A DNA stretch of 64,000 nt, from positions 1-64,000 of the forward strand of contig NZ_CP109797.1 of the NCBI RefSeq assembly GCF_038725785.1. The letters run 5' to 3'. Positions 25,943 to 35,586 of this stretch are shown in pieces. The stretch is from Termitidicoccus mucosus. GTDB taxonomy: Bacteria > Verrucomicrobiota > Verrucomicrobiia > Opitutales > Opitutaceae. The notes under the pieces were generated by a model. It did no database searches and was not told where the DNA came from. It saw nothing but the letters and a program-made list of their open reading frames with translations. Made by a program: the position numbers and the translations under genes. The stretch's first letter is position 1. Every line of letters begins with the position of its first letter.

Positions 25943-25949
25943 GAGCGGC

Positions 25950-26125
25950 AATGAGCGCTTTAATGAAAATGGCAGTTCGCCATTTTGCAATACTGGACAG
26001 TTTACTCCTTATGCTGGCGCATAAGTAACGTGCTGCGCACGTCACAGAGGCCTAAACGGCGCTCAGACGCGCAAGACTCAGCTTGCGCGCCGGCTACAAA
26101 GCCGCGCGGCATAGGGGAAATTAGG
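25950..26125. other. Candidate origin of transfer (oriT)
   Basis: This gene-free stretch sits between the start of the minus-strand relaxase gene and the plus-strand transfer operon, the usual place for oriT. It contains an inverted repeat, CGCGCAAG (26068-26075) and CTTGCGCG (26082-26089), around ACTCAG, plus a smaller GTGCTGCGCAC dyad near 26030. No nic consensus was assigned. Confidence 0.5.
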
Positions 26126-26152
26126 TTGTCTTTTGGGCTATTAGCCCAATGT
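26126..26152 (+). promoter_or_regulatory. Shared transfer promoter, site 1
   Basis: TTGTCT (26126-26131) and CAATGT (26147-26152) are spaced 15 bases apart. The spacer and -10 hold the perfect palindrome TTGGGCTATTAGCCCAA (26133-26149). The same arrangement recurs at 31886, 43969 and 46723. It would drive the TraK-like gene and the coupling protein. Confidence 0.7.
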
Positions 26153-26225
26153 CTGATTTTCATCCCGATGAATCCAAACACCAAAGGCACAATCCCAAAC
26201 CTCAGTTCCACAGGCGCCATCCAAG

Positions 26226-26515
26226 ATGCCGCCCGTGTCAAAACGCAAAAGCTCAACTCGCAAACGTTCTCAGCGAGTTGCAGAAAAACAGGAGAATCCG
26301 TTCATCGGCACCATTCTTGCCGAACTCACCGACCAGATACGCCAGATGCGCGAAACCTACGGGCTCGGCTATCTGAAAATCGCCGAGCAATTAAACAGCC
26401 TCAAAATTGAACCGAAGATCGTGACCTCAGAGCAGGAGATTCGGAAGTTTTGCAAAATTGCCTTTGAGAAACCAAGGAAGCCGCGCAGGGCAAAGCAGCG
26501 GACAGCGCGGCATGA
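26226..26515 (+). CDS. Small transfer accessory protein (TraK/MobC-like role)
   Basis: MPPVSKRKSSTRKRSQRVAE is strongly basic. The core reads NPFIGTILAELTDQIRQMRE, TYGLGYLKIAEQLNSLKIEP, KIVTSEQEIRKFCKIAFE, like a helix-turn-helix with GLxYxxIAExL. With one shift it ends TKEAAQGKAADSAA at a TGA overlapping the coupling-protein start (ATGA). About 96 residues. An earlier ATG at 26168 is nearer the promoter, so the true start is uncertain. It may bind oriT, which is just upstream. Confidence 0.55.
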
Positions 26516-28029
26516 ATACCGACCGCGCCCAATATCTTTGCGTTTGCGCGCTCGCATTCGGCGGCAGCGTGACAGCGTTGGTTTTCGGCATGCCTTGGGT
26601 TGCCGGCATCGCCGCCGTTGTCGGCTTCCTGCAACTGTGCAATGTCATCGGCCCGCAAGTCGATATGCCGGACGAAGGCGGGCGGCATGTCCTGAAAATG
26701 CTCGGCATGACGTGGACGCTCGATGAGTTCCTGACGCACTGGTGCATTGTCCAACGCTCCGGCCACGGCAAGACCGCCGGCGTCATCCGCACGATGTTCA
26801 GCCAGCTCATGGTCACGATTCCGAACTTCGGCTGCATTGCGATAGACGAAAAGGCGAATTTTCACCGGTGCTGGGAAAGATTTGCAAGGCATTCAAGCGC
26901 CCTGAAAAACTTATCGTTTTGCGACCACGCAGGCGGTCGAGACTTGGACATACCGATCACCCATATGATGAATTTCATCGGTGACCGGACTATTCCTTGG
27001 GACACTTACGCGCAGCTTGTCATCGACACCGCAGTTGCATGCGGGCAGAAAACCAATAACGCATTTTTAAGAATCAGGGTCGAAAACCATCTCGAACCTT
27101 TTCAAACGCTCGACGCCATTGGCATCACCCCACTCTCGCCGATGCATATGACTTCATCGCGGATGATCGGACCTATAACGAGGCACTTGAGAGGTTGCAG
27201 CTCAAGGCGTCCGAGTCGGAACGATGCGCGGAGCTTTTGAGTTTTGGGCATCCTTCGACAAAAAGCACCGGAAGAAAAATCAGGCATCAAATCGACTACC
27301 GAGCTTTATCTTGCCCTTACGCAACCGATGAGTTGCGCGATGTTTTTCGTCCGATACGCCGAACGTCACCTTGGATTGCGTCGATAAAGGCTTTATCCTT
27401 TGCCCCTCAATTCCGCAGGCCTACCTTTCGCAGCGCCGCTACATCACCGCGTGGTTCAAACTCGCAGGCTACTACCATTTGCTACGGCGTTTTGACGATT
27501 ACAGCGAAGAGGAACACGCCAAACTGACACCGGTTATCCTGCTTGCCGACGAAGGCCAGAACAGCCTGCTATGCTCCGAGGAAGGGCTCGCAGATCATAA
27601 CACGCTGGATAAAATCCGTGAAGCCAGGGGCACCTTGATTCTGGCGATGCAAAGCTATTCGTCCGCGCTGCCGCCGCTGGACGGGAAAAAGGAAATCGCC
27701 GAGGTTGTCTTTACCAACCTCAACAATCACGTCATCGGCGCGATTCGCGATGAGACCGGCCGTGAAATGGCGGCAAATGTTTTGGCAAGGAATGGCAGCG
27801 CGACAAGAGCTGGAGCTTCGGCGCCATGAATAACACGACCAGCGTCCGTCAAGAACTGCGTCATATTTTCCATACGGGCATTTTCACCAGACTGCCAAAG
27901 TTCAGAGCGATCATCTTTCACGTCGAGGGCCGCTGGACGCAGGGCTACTTGTATCCGAGAACCGACGACGGACGGAAGATTTCGCCGCGTTTCCGCTACA
28001 TGTTTTGGAAACGGATTTTTGGAGTTTAA
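26512..28029 (+). CDS. Type IV coupling protein (VirD4/TraG-like)
   Basis: MNTDRAQYLCVCALAFGGSV and VTALVFGMPWVAGIAAVVGF form N-terminal membrane segments. The P-loop HWCIVQRSGHGKTAGVIRTM is at about 26738-26800, slightly unusual in having Gln where Gly or Ala is common. After shifts near 26880, 27070 and 27330 come KLTPVILLADEGQNSLLCSE (Walker B), AMQSYSSALPPLDG, NNHVIGAIRDETGREMAANV and RAIIFHVEGRWTQGYLYP. About 505 residues. It links the relaxase-DNA complex to the secretion channel. Co-transcribed with the TraK-like gene. Confidence 0.82.
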
Positions 28030-28032
28030 CGC

Positions 28033-28691
28033 CATGCCACGCACGTTCAGGTTCTCGACGCCGATGACCGCGTGGTTCGCCGTCATCGGCACGAGTTGGG
28101 CTTGTGCAAAAGTCGTTGCTGACATTGGTCGCGCGCGCGATCTTTGCCGCATGGTGAATTTGTCTTTAAGAAGATGGGGTGAACGGTGCCGCCAAAAGCG
28201 ACTTCTCGCGGAGTTGGTTGAACAGTTCAAAACCCCATCGGATTATTGCCACTGGGCGATCAGGATTTTACCAGCGATCCCGTCTGGCAGATGGCCAATT
28301 ATACGGCGGTTGATTACTTCCCGATGCGCACCGAACTCATGCAGGTCATGGAATCCTTGATTCACATTACCGTGGAGCTTCCGATATTCGCATTCCGGTG
28401 GGGCAGTTTTACGGCTCATGCGGCGGAAAGTCAGGTCCTCGCCGTTCCCTGCACGATTTCGCCTATCATGTTTTGCGAGAGGACGGTGCTATCGGATTTC
28501 AAACGGAGGCGCATTGGCAGGAAAACATCAGGTCGTTTGAGACCCGCTTCAATAGCCATGCGCCGATTGCCGGACTGTTCAACTGGTCCCGGCGTCTCTA
28601 TCTCTGGAACGCAGATCAGTCGCATCACTTTGCAGCCCTTTACCGACAATCACGGGATCAGCATCGGAAATGGCAGGCCCCTGTAATCTAA
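28033..28691 (+). CDS. Conjugation-region protein of unknown function
   Basis: Starts four bases after the coupling-protein stop. MPRTFRFSTPMTAWFAVIGT is a likely membrane anchor. It continues RARDLCRMVNLSLRRWGERC, DQDFTSDPVWQMANYTAVDY, FPMRTELMQVMESLIHITVE, and IPVGQFYGSCGGKSGPRRSL, HDFAYHVLREDGAIGFQTEA, FNSHAPIAGLFNWSRRLYLW. About 218 residues, two shifts. I do not recognise a family. Position suggests a transfer function. Confidence 0.55.
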
Positions 28692-28697
28692 AAGTCT

Positions 28698-28977
28698 ATG
28701 ACTGGAATCAGTCGATTGAAGAGATCCCGGATGATACGGTTCATTGCCCGAAACCGGATGGATTCGGTCTGGCACCATGTAAATCAATGTTCGGCCAAGG
28801 TTGAGCATGTCCAGATTGGCAGATCCGAACTGGGTCTCCACGCAATCCAATTGAGCAATCTTGATTCAGAAGTCATGGATATGGCGCTGAACGCCATTCT
28901 GCAACTGGAAGGACGCGGGTTGATAATCAGATTATCACAGATGCGAAATCGCCTCAGATTTTCTGAGATTCATTCCA
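28698..28977 (+). CDS. Possible short gene, weakly supported
   Basis: MTGISRLKRSRMIRFIARNR is followed by QIGRSELGLHAIQLSNLDSE and VMDMALNAILQLEGRGLIIR. The second half looks protein-like. An alternative frame (KVYDWNQSIEEIPDDTVHCP) would extend the preceding gene to about 28800. The frame then runs into repeat family 1. Confidence 0.3.
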
Positions 28978-29304
28978 TGTCCTCCACGTCGCGAGCTGCG
29001 TCCGTCATGATTCATAATTTATGAATCTATGAATTTAGGATTAAGCGCAGCCGCGCTTCCTCCGCCAGGCATCCCCTGCCTTTGGCGCAAAGCCTGAAAA
29101 TCCCCGACCGGGCCCGCACGGGCCGGTCGGAACGGCGCCGGCGTCATCCACGCCTTCCTTGAACCGGCAGCGCCGGCACATCTTCCCAGCTCCCAATCCA
29201 TCCCCACGCCCCTTCCCCTCTCCCGGGAGAGGGAACCCTCCGCTGTGCGTGCCGCGGCCTACGGGCCGCCCTTCGGCGCGCAGCGCCGTCATGCTCGCTC
29301 CGCC
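28978..29304. repeat. Modular repeat family 1, full copy C
   Basis: Same modules as copies at 7206 and 15107, including the perfect palindrome GATTCATAATTTATGAATC (29010-29028), GACCGGGCCC/GGCCGGTC, CTCCCGGGAG, and CGTCATGCTCGCTCCGCC. It lies between the coupling-protein operon and the nucleotidyltransferase pair. The following 29305-29470 stretch has no supported gene. Confidence 0.85.
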
Positions 29305-29470
29305 ATGCTTTCAACACAAATTCCCTCTCAACTATTGCGTTCTGCTTAGGTTTTCCTACTTTCAAATCCATGACAAGGCTCCTGCGAAAACTAATGCAAA
29401 GCGCGAATGATTCCGCGCCGAGAGCATTCCGTTGAGCGCGAGCAACAGCCAGAATCCCGAAAGCCTTACC

Positions 29471-29732
29471 ATGAACACAGTCCAAGCCAGACCGACTCGG
29501 GATATTGAGTATTTCAAGACGCTGCTCCGGCGCAACCCCGAGCTGCCGCGCCGCGTGCGCTTGAGGGGCTGTCTTTCGCCGATCAAGTGTGGGAACGCAA
29601 AAGCGCCAATCGTTGCTATGATGCCGCGCGCATTGAGCTTGGCCTCAAAACACCGGCTCAAATTCAGGAGGAATGCTCGGCTTTCCGCTTCCCAAAAACT
29701 TTCGCCCGCGTGTCGTGAGTTATCACTTGTAA
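29471..29732 (+). CDS. Small partner of a nucleotidyltransferase (possible antitoxin)
   Basis: MNTVQARPTRDIEYFKTLLR continues RNPELPRRVR and, after one shift near 29567, GLSFADQVWERKSANRCYDA, ARIELGLKTPAQIQEECSAF, RFPKTFARVVSYHL. About 86 residues, basic and helical. The stop TAA shares its last A with the next ATG. A small gene coupled to a nucleotidyltransferase is the layout of several toxin-antitoxin types. Family not recognised. Confidence 0.5.
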
Positions 29733-30478
29733 TGCCCGATTTTGAACCAAAGGCCTTCGCCGATCTTTTCGGTGACCAGTCAAAACCTCTCATTGTAGGC
29801 GGCCAGGCGGTCAACTTATGGGCCGAGGTGATGCGCGACCAGAGCCCGGAATTACTGCGATTGGCGCCGTTCACCAGCACCGACGCGGACATTGTTGGAG
29901 ACGTCGCCCTCGCCCAAAAACTGGCGGAGCGGCGCGGCTGGCAAATCCGTGTCAATCCCGACGCCAGAAATCCCATTGCCGCCGTGCTCTCCAAGGAGTC
30001 CCCGGCGGATTGCTCGAGGTGGATGTGTTGCGCAGCGTCCTGGGCGTGAACCACGCCGACTTGTCCGGCGGCGTCACCATCGAAATGCTCCCGGGCGTGA
30101 ACGCCCGCGTTCCAAGCCCGCTGACCTTGCTGAAAGCCAAGATCGGCAATCTTTGCGCGCTTGATAACAAAAGGTTCGATGGCACCACGCGAAACGATCT
30201 CCGGCACGCATCCATGCTCGTCACCATATGCAGGCTTTACCTGCATGGCATGGCGCGAAGTGCGCGCCGGCGTCTGTCCCGAACGTGCGCTGGTGAACGA
30301 ACTGCATACGCTCAACGACATCATCACATCCCGAAACGCATTGCAGGCCGGCAAACGTTTCCAACTCGACTTATCCCCGCCCTGCCCCTCGACCTTGATT
30401 GCGCGCAGCTTCCCAAGGTCCAAAATTCTACGAATTTCACAAGCAGGGACCGAGACAAAACCCGGCATCAAAATTTAG
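29732..30478 (+). CDS. Nucleotidyltransferase-fold protein (possible toxin)
   Basis: MPDFEPKAFADLFGDQSKPL is followed by IVGGQAVNLWAEVMRDQSPE and LAPFTSTDADIVGDVALAQK, the GG-x-A and T-x-D-x-D pattern of DNA-polymerase-beta-like nucleotidyltransferases. Later parts read GGLLEVDVLRSVLGVNHADL, ARVPSPLTLLKAKIGNLCAL, RHASMLVTICRLYL. About 245 residues after one shift near 30000. Enzymes of this group include AbiEii- and MenA-type toxins that transfer nucleotides. The 3' end overlaps the convergent AAA+ gene by about 10 bases. Confidence 0.6.
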
Positions 30479-31362
30479 GCCACCGGACGATGGTCAGACC
30501 ATTGCTATCCGGGTTCTCGATCAGCCGTCCGCTGACTTGCTGCCGCACCCGTGCCGCTGTGCTCACCGCCTCTTGAATCGCCTTCATGATGACACCTTCC
30601 ATGTTGCGCGCCCCATACTCGGCCGAGTAGCCGTTGCGCACGATGTATTCAAAGGCGGACTCTGACAGTTCGAGGTGGCATCCATGGCGGGCCATGCGTT
30701 CGAGCACGCGCTTGATGTGAAATCCCGCCAGAGCGCGTTGCTCCGGCTCGCCCAAGCGACGGAAAACATGAATGCCGCCAAGTTTGCTCAGCCGTCCGAT
30801 GATTTCCGGGCGCATAGCCAGCGTGACATACTGCAAGACCGTGTTCTTGAACGAGGTGTAGTTATTCGTTCTTGAACGCATTGCTTCTTTCGCGCCCAAG
30901 TTCGAGGTCATGACGAAATAGGAATCGGTAAAGTTGATGAGCCTGCCATCGGCGGCGGTCAGCTCGGCTCCTTTGTCCGGATGCCCAGCAGCAAATCCAT
31001 AGCCTCCCAATGGGCTTTCTCGATTTCATCCAGCAGGAACACTCGGCATTGCCCCATATGGGCTTTGGTGAGGCGCGCGCGAAGTTCCATGATGCTTTCA
31101 GTCGTTTTGAACTCCGACATGTTCATCTTGCAGAGATTCCCGTCGGCGAAGTAATCGGTCAGGCATAGCGTGACCTCGGTTTTCCCACGCCGGTCGGGCC
31201 AACGAACATGAAACCACCCTTGACGTAAAGCGGGTCGGTCAAACCGAGTTCGCTACAAGCCAGATGCTCATTGAGCGCGGCGAGCACTTCCGGTTGTCCC
31301 TTGATGCGTTCCGAAATCCACGGCATGAAGCCGTTCACGAGGTCAATCTTGTCCAGATTCAT
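30468..31362 (-). CDS. ClpB/ClpA-like single-domain AAA+ ATPase
   Basis: Minus strand from ATG 31362: MNLDKIDLVNGFMPWISERI, then KGQPEVLAALNEHLACSELG. Walker A is MFVGPTGVGKTEVTLCLTDY, Walker B CRVFLLDEIEKAHWEAMDLL. The sensor FVMTSNLGAKEA, the arginine-finger region LAMRPEIIGRLSKL and sensor 2 NGYSAEYGARNMEGVIMKAI complete a class of ClpB second-domain ATPases. About 298 residues, with no N-domain or ClpP tripeptide seen. Two shifts (about 31000 and 31180). Its job may be remodelling transfer complexes, as it sits between transfer operons. That role is inference. Confidence 0.82.
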
Positions 31363-31657
31363 TTCTTTTACGGTATTGCCGCCGTTTCTCGCGCCAGGAG
31401 TTTCTTTCCTGCATCGCCTGCTGGCGGACACTGATGATGAAGTCAGGGGTGGCGGACGCACTCGCAATGAGCGCGCGCACGATGCAGCCGCAACTGATGC
31501 GGCCGGCCGTGCTGATGTCGCTGATGTTGATAGCCGAGCTGCTTGCCAGCTCGTTGAGCTTGAGCTTCATCTCCTCCGGCATTTCCACGGGGTAGGCGCG
31601 ACTGCGCTTTCCCGATTGTTGAGACGAGGTCTTTTTGAGCGGCGGCTTTCCAGCCAT
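31343..31657 (-). CDS. Small helical protein, tandem paralogue 2
   Basis: Minus strand from ATG 31657: MAGKPPLKKTSSQQSGKRSR, AYPVEMPEEMKLKLNELASS, CIVRALIASASATPDFIISV, RQQAMQERNSWREKRRQYRK. The core matches the neighbouring upstream product (SVVRSLIANAQTGVEFVGIV, RMQAEKEKIAWLESR). Size and the Val-Arg-x-Leu-Ile helix suggest a ribbon-helix-helix-like DNA-binding protein. It overlaps the start of the AAA+ gene. Confidence 0.5.
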   Translation of the reverse strand: MAGKPPLKKTSSQQSGKRSRAYPVEMPEEMKLKLNELASSSAINISDISTAGRISCGCIVRALIASASATPDFIISVRQQAMQERNSWREKRRQYRKRNESGQD

Positions 31658-31833
31658 GCGATCTTTTCCTTTTCCGCCTGCATCCGAACGATGCCGACAA
31701 ACTCCACACCCGTTTGGGCATTGGCAATCAACGAACGCACGACAGAGGCGCTTGTGACGTTGAGGACGGCATCGAGCAGGCCAGCGCCAACTCTTCCAGT
31801 TTGGCGCTCAAGGCCGGGTGAGATCGAAGACAA
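31567..31833 (-). CDS. Small helical protein, tandem paralogue 1
   Basis: Minus strand. The clearest part is NVTSASVVRSLIANAQTGVE, FVGIVRMQAEKEKIAWLESR. An upstream frame gives ALSAKLEELA, equivalent to MKLKLNELAS of the partner, so a shift near 31785 probably hides the N-terminus. These two genes lie next to shared promoter site 2 and are candidates for the factor that binds it. Confidence 0.45.
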   Translation of the reverse strand: MSSISPGLERQTGRVGAGLLDAVLNVTSASVVRSLIANAQTGVEFVGIVRMQAEKEKIAWLESRRSKRPRLNNRESAVAPTPWKCRRR

Positions 31834-31885
31834 AGGGAGATATACGGACAGTTCTAGGCATGTGATTTTGAGGGCAAGTTTAGGC

Positions 31886-31913
31886 TTGTCAGTTTGGGCT
31901 ATTAGGCCAATGT
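31886..31913 (+). promoter_or_regulatory. Shared transfer promoter, site 2 (virB operon)
   Basis: TTGTCA (31886-31891) and CAATGT (31908-31913), 16 bases apart. The near-palindrome TTGGGCTATTAGGCCAA occupies 31894-31910. The start codon at 31927 is only 13 bases after the -10 box, so the message would have almost no leader. Confidence 0.72.
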
Positions 31914-31926
31914 GCGAATTGCAATC

Positions 31927-32242
31927 ATGAACTCAATACTATATTTCATCACCAAAACTTATCACGCAGCGCTCGACTTGTCCATCCTCGCGCAGACCCA
32001 ATGGAAATCGACTGAAGACTTGAAGGAGGGCATTGGGAAGATCGCCGGAATCATTATTGCGATTAGCTTCTTGGTCGCCCTGATCGCGTATTTTGTCGGG
32101 GCCGGAACTAAAACTCGAATCCGGCAGCCAGCAAGGCCGCCTTTACATCGTATGGACATTCGCCATCGGCGGCCCTTTTGTCTCCTTGATCTTTTACATC
32201 TTTGCCGGTGCTGATGCGGTGTCGCAACCCTCCTTCAAGTAA
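31927..32242 (+). CDS. VirB2-like pilin/channel subunit
   Basis: MNSILYFITKTYHAALDLSI continues LAQTQWKSTEDLKEGIGKIA, GIIIAISFLVALIAYFVGAG and, after one base added near 32110, YIVWTFAIGGPFVSLIFYIF. Two membrane segments in about 104 residues, and first place in the operon, fit VirB2/TrbC. Its stop shares a base with the next ATG (TAATG). Confidence 0.65.
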
Positions 32243-32567
32243 TGCCCACCTACCGGCCAACTAACGCAGGGCATCAAACCAAGGGCACCCTATGGGGTGG
32301 ATTTTCGCCGGCGCAGCTCGCCGCGCTCACCGGCGTCTTCATGGGAGCTGTCATGTTAACTTTCGTCTCTATTATAGTGATGAAAATTAACATTTGGCTG
32401 GCGGTTATCTTCATATTCCTGCTGCCAAACACGCTGCTGCTGCTTGTCATTTTACCCTCATCATGGGAAAACCGAAGCGCTATTTGCGGGACTGGCTGGA
32501 AAGCCGGATTGTCGGACGCACCACGGTCCAACTCGGCAAAATCTCCGAGCCATCCCCATTGATTTAG
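32242..32567 (+). CDS. VirB3-like inner-membrane protein
   Basis: MPTYRPTNAGHQTKGTLWGG leads to PAQLAALTGVFMGAVMLTFV and KINIWLAVIFIFLLPNTLLL, two adjacent membrane helices. A shift near 32455 gives KPKRYLRDWLESRIVGRTTV. About 107 residues, directly before VirB4. VirB3 is named on topology and order. Confidence 0.65.
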
Positions 32568-32568
32568 A

Positions 32569-35142
32569 ATGAATCGCCACCCGCCCAACGGTTACTTCAT
32601 CAATGATTTCATTGTGGGGCGCATTCAAAAAATGCGACCATCACGAGAGGTTTTGTGATAACCCGCCCGATCTGCGCGGCGCCGGCGACGCCGCGGCGGC
32701 GAAATGCCATGAAGACATCGTAAAATACCTCCAGAGCATAGCGCTCAATATTCGCGTTCAGTTCCAATGGTGCTGCAATGCGGACTACAGCAAGGCCCTC
32801 GATGCTTATGAGGCGGCCACCGCGAAGGCAAAAATCCCGCTGAAAAAAAGTCAGGAGTCAACCGCCCGTTATTTCCGGAGAATGCTCAGGAGAAGCAGCT
32901 TCGCCGGGAGCATCTGGTTTTGTTCGTCTCGCAACAGATTGAGTCCGCGCCGCCGACGCTGGCCGGCAAGGAAGGCTTGAAAAGCTACTACCGCGCGATT
33001 CTGAAACAATTCGAGAATCAATACGACCAGCACTACAACGAAATCAAACTGGCCTTTGGCGACGGCGTGAACGTGGAGCCGATGAACAAGCGCGCTCACC
33101 AGCTCCACACCTATCTCTTTTCAATCCCAATTCAAACGAATGGCTCGCCGATGCCAACGTGCAGTTCAACGACAGGATTTCCATCGCCCGCAACTGCATG
33201 ACATCGGACATAAATACCGACCATATTGGAAGAATGTATATGGACGGCCATTACCACGGCTGCTTATACTGCAAAATATCGGCTCTCAGACCTATGAGGG
33301 CATGATTAACAACCTTACCAAAACCTCGCTCCTGAATTACCAGATCACGGTCAACTTGCAGCCGCTGGACACGTATCAAATCATGATGCGCGAGGAAACC
33401 GAGGCCCAGGAGTTGGAGTCGCAGGGGCGGACGGCAACGACGACTTCCCAAATCCGCGAGGACACCATCAAGCGCAAAAGGCACGCCGTGTCCCAACTCG
33501 GCGAGGGCCACACGCGCCTGTTCAGCACGCTTTTCGTGGTCCGCGTCTGGAATACCGACGAGTCCAAGCTGGCGGCGGACATGAGCGCGTTGAAGCAGGC
33601 CATCACCTCGATCAAGAGCGCGCGCGCCTACGACACGCACCTCGAGGTTACCACGCTCGAAACTTTTTGCGACATTCCCGGGCAACTGTTTTCATCCCTA
33701 TGACGCCCGCGACAAGGAGCTTGCCGACGAGCATGTCGCCAATCTGATTCCCTTCTCCGCGAGCTTTACCGGCGATCTCGCCAATGCCCAGGCTCTCTGG
33801 CTGTCCTCCGACCGCGCGCTTTGCGGAGTGCGCTTTATCGTCAACGGCCGGTGCAGAGCACCGGCGTCGCTGGCGGCAGCCGTTCGGGCAAAAGCGTCAA
33901 ATACAATAATCTTCTTTATCAGACCGGCCCTTACGACTACGACGTCATGGTCGAGGAGGGCGCGTCACACACCAACTACACGACGGACCACGGCGAAAAG
34001 CCCATCGTCATCCAGAAGAGCGGGAATATAAGTATTAATTATCTGGATACGATGGGTGCACCGCTCGATCCCGAGCATCTGGCCTACGCGATCAGCTTGG
34101 CGACCCATTTTGCTGGCGACTCCGGCGATGCCCGGCTCAACACGCGGCGGCGCGCCTACCTCGCCTACTACATCAACATCTGTTACCGCGAGGCACAGGA
34201 GGAATGGGCGAGGAAGAATCCGAGGCCAACCGGGCCTCGCAGCGCGAGGCGACAGCCATTCATTTGTGGCACAGGCAGCGCATGACCCCGGACGATACGC
34301 TTTTTGACGCCTACGTCCATCTGCGCGACCGCATCGCCGCGAACGATGGCGAAGTGCTGGAGTTCATGTCGAAGATCAGCGAAGCGGAAATCACCCATTT
34401 CATCAAAGATCCGCAGACCGCGCACGGCGGAGCGCCATGCCTTTTCCAAGTTCACGACCGAGCAATACCCGCTTCACTCCGAACTCACTGAATTGTTGCG
34501 GCTGCGGCCCGGCACCGAGCACGACAGCGGCGAAGTCGCCGAACTCGCCTCGCTCATGGACAACTGGTGCGCGACCGGGGAATACGGCCCCTGTTCGACG
34601 GCTACACCAACCGCCGGTTTGACGGCCGCGTCGTGCACTTTGAACTCGCCAAGGCCGATAACAACGACCTCGCGCTGCGCGGGCCATTGCGTTAAACATC
34701 ACCGGCCGCATCCGCCAGCGCATCGTCACGATGCCGCGCAAGCTGGTAAAGCGCTTTACGATGGAGGAGCTTGCCCGCATCGTCCAAATGCCGGCGGTGC
34801 CAAGCTCGCGCTCGAGCTTTCCGCCCAGCTCGCGAAATACAACTGCGTATTCGCCTTCATTCTTCAAGACTTCGCGCAGATCGCCCATATCGAGGGCGTC
34901 TCGACGTTGCTCAACAACACCCGCCAATGGCTCATCACGCGCCACGATGACGCCAAGGAGTTCAAGGAGTTCGCGGCCCGCATCCAGTTGCCGGACGGGA
35001 TGCGCGACAGCGTCGAAAACTCCCCATCCCACTCAACATGCCGCCGAACAAACGCTACTCGTCAGCCTGCTATTTCAGTCGCTCCGCAATCCCGCCGATC
35101 TCCGGCATAACCCAATACTCGTTCGATCAAAATGCAGCCTAA
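32569..35142 (+). CDS. virB4: VirB4-type conjugation ATPase
   Basis: MNRHPPNGYFINDFIVGRIQ opens about 857 residues. Main blocks are CHEDIVKYLQSIALNIRVQF, YYRAILKQFENQYDQHYNEI, ISIARNCMTSDINTDHIGRM, QTYEGMINNLTKTSLLNYQI, Walker A GVAGGSRSGKSVKYNNLLYQ (about 33868-33925), TDHGEKPIVIQKSGNISINY, LDPEHLAYAISLATHFAGDS, and the C-terminal ATPase part LAKYNCVFAFILQDFAQIAH and NNTRQWLITRHDDAKEFKEF. The Walker B stretch reads TMEELARIVQMP, with EEL in the usual DE place. About nine shifts. It energises pilus and channel assembly. Confidence 0.9.
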
Positions 35143-35568
35143 ATTCCTCGCCCTCATTCCTGCCCTTCTCGCCGCTGCTTTGGCAGGCTGCCAGTCCAGC
35201 CGGTCAACCGCCTCGTCAACACCACGTTCGCCGGGCCGCCGGCGGCTCACCGCAAATCAGCTCAGCAACGGCAATCCCTACTGGACGCTGGCGGGCGGCG
35301 TCACGGCCATCGGCATCTCCGAATACGCCCGCACTCAGGACGAAAAACGCAAGCAGGAGGAGCTGGCCCTTGCCTATGAGCAGGGCGCGCCCAAAACGCC
35401 CATGTCACCTACGCGGCTATCCAGAACGCCCAGCAGAACGGATTTGAGGCCGGTGCCGGACTCAGCCGGAGGACAATTCCATCGAGATACCTTTCGCCGC
35501 GCCCGCGCGTCATCAATGGCGTCAAAATCAACCCCACCACTGAATATATCAAAGTTTCCGCCCAGTAA
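35132..35568 (+). CDS. Transfer lipoprotein
   Basis: MQPKFLALIPALLAAALAGC is a signal peptide with lipobox LAGC. After shifts near 35225 and 35390 it continues NQLSNGNPYWTLAGGVTAIG, ISEYARTQDEKRKQEELALA, AAIQNAQQNGFEAGAGLSRR, ending TTEYIKVSAQ. It overlaps the VirB4 end by 11 bases. The small size and context suggest a VirB7-like role in anchoring the outer-membrane core, but it is longer than usual (about 145 residues). Confidence 0.6.
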
Positions 35569-35586
35569 TCCACAACCCGTTTCACC

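Noticed and set aside
32569-35142. Large numbers of frameshifts as programmed frameshifting or pseudogenes
   Set aside because: Shifts are spread over all genes, including essential ones, and in the repeated quarter they usually differ between copies. Read error explains this better.
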